Of a DNA stretch of 64,000 nt, positions 62,800 to 64,000 are shown piece by piece (the stretch's first letter is position 1; the number at the start of each line of letters is the position of its first letter). The notes beneath the pieces were generated by a model. That model was not told where the DNA came from. It did no database searches and saw only the letters and a program-made list of their open reading frames with translations. The translations under genes were made by a program, and so were the position numbers. This stretch comes from Providencia rettgeri. Its GTDB lineage: Bacteria > Pseudomonadota > Gammaproteobacteria > Enterobacterales > Enterobacteriaceae. Location of the stretch: positions 1,828,501 to 1,892,500 of the forward strand of contig UGTZ01000001.1 of the NCBI GenBank assembly GCA_900455085.1, read 5' to 3'.

Positions 62800-64000
62800 T
62801 TATTGGTTACCTTCTGGCATTAGTTTTTTGACTGAATTATCCAGCATGCTAATGCAATTTTTTATTTCCAATCCGTTTTCATCTGCTATGTAACGCTCCA
62901 AATCTTCACAAAGCTTATGAAGAAAAGTAAATTCGAGCATAGCAAAAACTCCTTTTAAACGATGTGCAGTGTTTTTCAATTCGGTCAAATCCTCAACACT
63001 TTCACTATTATACAGTTTATTAATATCTATCGGTACTGTTGTGATAAACAAATCTAGATATCCACTATTTGCTAGTATTAATTGATAACTTGCAATTGCA
63101 TCTTCTATTGATTCATTCGAGGTTCGTGAAACCGTTTGGTCATCAACATTGTGAAAAATCAGATTATTAGAATGCTCATGTTCATGATCCGTGTTTTCGA
63201 TCAGTAATGAGATGGCATCAATTAATTCATCAGCAAAATTATAGTTAGCTTCGATGTAATGAGGTTGTAATTGGTTTATTCCTGAAAGAGTACCATTTAC
63301 TTTAACAATATTTTCAAAATATTCCTCATTATTATCAGTTATCAAGAGATCCCAGTTGGTATGAGGGGAACTCTCACTTAAGTCCAAATATTCTGCTCCA
63401 TAATTAGTTAATATATTCCTAACAATCCGTGAAATATCTGCATTATGTATGTTTAAGCGTATACAAACATCTTCCAATAAAGCCGGGTAGTCTTTAACTA
63501 GTAACTCTTTAGCTGCAGGTAGCGTAATTTCATAATGAGTGCCGATTGCATCACTAGAACGAATAGAAAAAGCACCATTCATTTTTTTTACCAGTAGTTT
63601 GCATAAATAAAATGTTATACCTGAACGTGTATAGTTAGAGGAATTTAAAATCTGTCCAGTAAAAGGACTTTGCAAATTACTCAGTTCTTGATTACTTACG
63701 CCAGTCCCACTGTCTCTAATATTCAGTAAGATGATATTTTTACTAGCATTATAAGATAACGTGAATGAAATTTTTCCAAAAGAGGTTGTTGCAATAGAAT
63801 AATCCCAAATTAGCTGTATTAATTGCTTTAAATAATCCAGATTAGCCACGATAAGCGAATCTGGATTGAGATTATTATGAAAATAAAGCGCTAACCCTTT
63901 GTTATTACACTGCGATAAGTTTTGTTTTAAAAATTGACTCACAAGGTTACTGATAGAAACGTTCTCTGTTTTTACGGGGTCAGTTTGAGACTCAAGTTGA
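62800..64000 (-). CDS. rcsD: Phosphotransfer protein RcsD, C-terminal part (runs off window)
   Basis: An intermediate of the Rcs relay, passing phosphate from RcsC to RcsB. About 400 C-terminal codons are visible, open to the window end with no stop; E. coli RcsD is 890 residues. It has the degenerate kinase ATPase-like domain (LLNIRDSGTGVSNQELSNL), the ABL-type domain in the middle, and the C-terminal HPt domain with the phospho-accepting histidine in TAHRLKGVFAML (about 50 residues from the end). The frame is intact within the window. Confidence 0.93.
   Translation of the reverse strand, partial: QLESQTDPVKTENVSISNLVSQFLKQNLSQCNNKGLALYFHNNLNPDSLIVANLDYLKQLIQLIWDYSIATTSFGKISFTLSYNASKNIILLNIRDSGTGVSNQELSNLQSPFTGQILNSSNYTRSGITFYLCKLLVKKMNGAFSIRSSDAIGTHYEITLPAAKELLVKDYPALLEDVCIRLNIHNADISRIVRNILTNYGAEYLDLSESSPHTNWDLLITDNNEEYFENIVKVNGTLSGINQLQPHYIEANYNFADELIDAISLLIENTDHEHEHSNNLIFHNVDDQTVSRTSNESIEDAIASYQLILANSGYLDLFITTVPIDINKLYNSESVEDLTELKNTAHRLKGVFAMLEFTFLHKLCEDLERYIADENGLEIKNCISMLDNSVKKLMPEGNQ

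Noticed and set aside
1..64000. CRISPR arrays, tRNA, rRNA or prophage genes
   Set aside because: No regularly spaced repeats, no tRNA cloverleaf or rRNA-like sequence and no phage structural genes were seen. The only repeated block is the tandem pair at 11622-11871.

Overview
The window looks like a chromosomal segment from a low-GC member of the Enterobacterales, most likely Providencia or a close Morganellaceae relative. The evidence is the protein sequences, which read like E. coli orthologues with the Providencia/Proteus flavour: a Proteus-type KatA catalase, GyrA with Glu87, and AT-rich spacers. The gene order also follows the E. coli 50-52 min region: yfcH, yfcD, pta-ackA, yfbV, yfbU, yfbT, yfbS, yfbR, alaA, lrhA, nuoA-N, menFDHBCE, yfaZ, yfaE-nrdBA, ubiG, gyrA, rcsC, rcsB-rcsD. 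I cannot fix the species without a database search.

Layout. 1-1.7 kb: yfcH and yfcD, divergent. 1.9-6.4 kb: accessory block with an M24 peptidase / DUF3311 / sodium-solute symporter operon and an unfamiliar 452-residue all-beta protein. 6.5-10 kb: acetate pathway (pta, ackA). 10.5-19.2 kb: yfbV to lrhA, including a tandem pair of 123-bp palindromic repeats, a decayed PUD-like gene and a possible 22-residue membrane peptide. 19.3-35.3 kb: a 1-kb leader followed by the 13-gene NADH dehydrogenase I operon. 35.4-38 kb: remains of a two-gene pore-forming toxin locus of the alpha-xenorhabdolysin (XaxAB/YaxAB) type, whose first gene is cut by an IS1-family element with loss of part of the gene. 38.7-45.8 kb: complete menaquinone operon. 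45.9-51.3 kb: katA, yfaZ, tyrP and dcuB. 51.4-59 kb: yfaE-nrdB-nrdA, ubiG and gyrA. 59.2-64 kb: the Rcs phosphorelay rcsC, rcsB and rcsD (rcsD runs off the window).

How the genes fit together. Complex I (nuo), menaquinone synthesis (men), ubiquinone methylation (ubiG), the fumarate/succinate antiporter (dcuB) and mixed-acid acetate formation (pta-ackA) together form a respiratory/fermentative core. Class Ia ribonucleotide reductase with its ferredoxin YfaE and gyrA serve DNA replication. RcsC-RcsD-RcsB is the envelope-stress phosphorelay.

Quality warning. Many normally intact genes are broken by single-base indels, mostly in homopolymers: yfcH, ackA, yfbV, nuoF (about nine), nuoG, the xaxB-like gene, dcuB, yfaE, ubiG and rcsC. 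Correcting one base gives exactly the E. coli length for ackA (400), yfbV (151), dcuB (446) and ubiG (240). I read these as sequence errors rather than true gene loss. The IS-interrupted toxin gene and the PUD-like gene look like genuine decay. No rRNA, tRNA or CRISPR array was seen.
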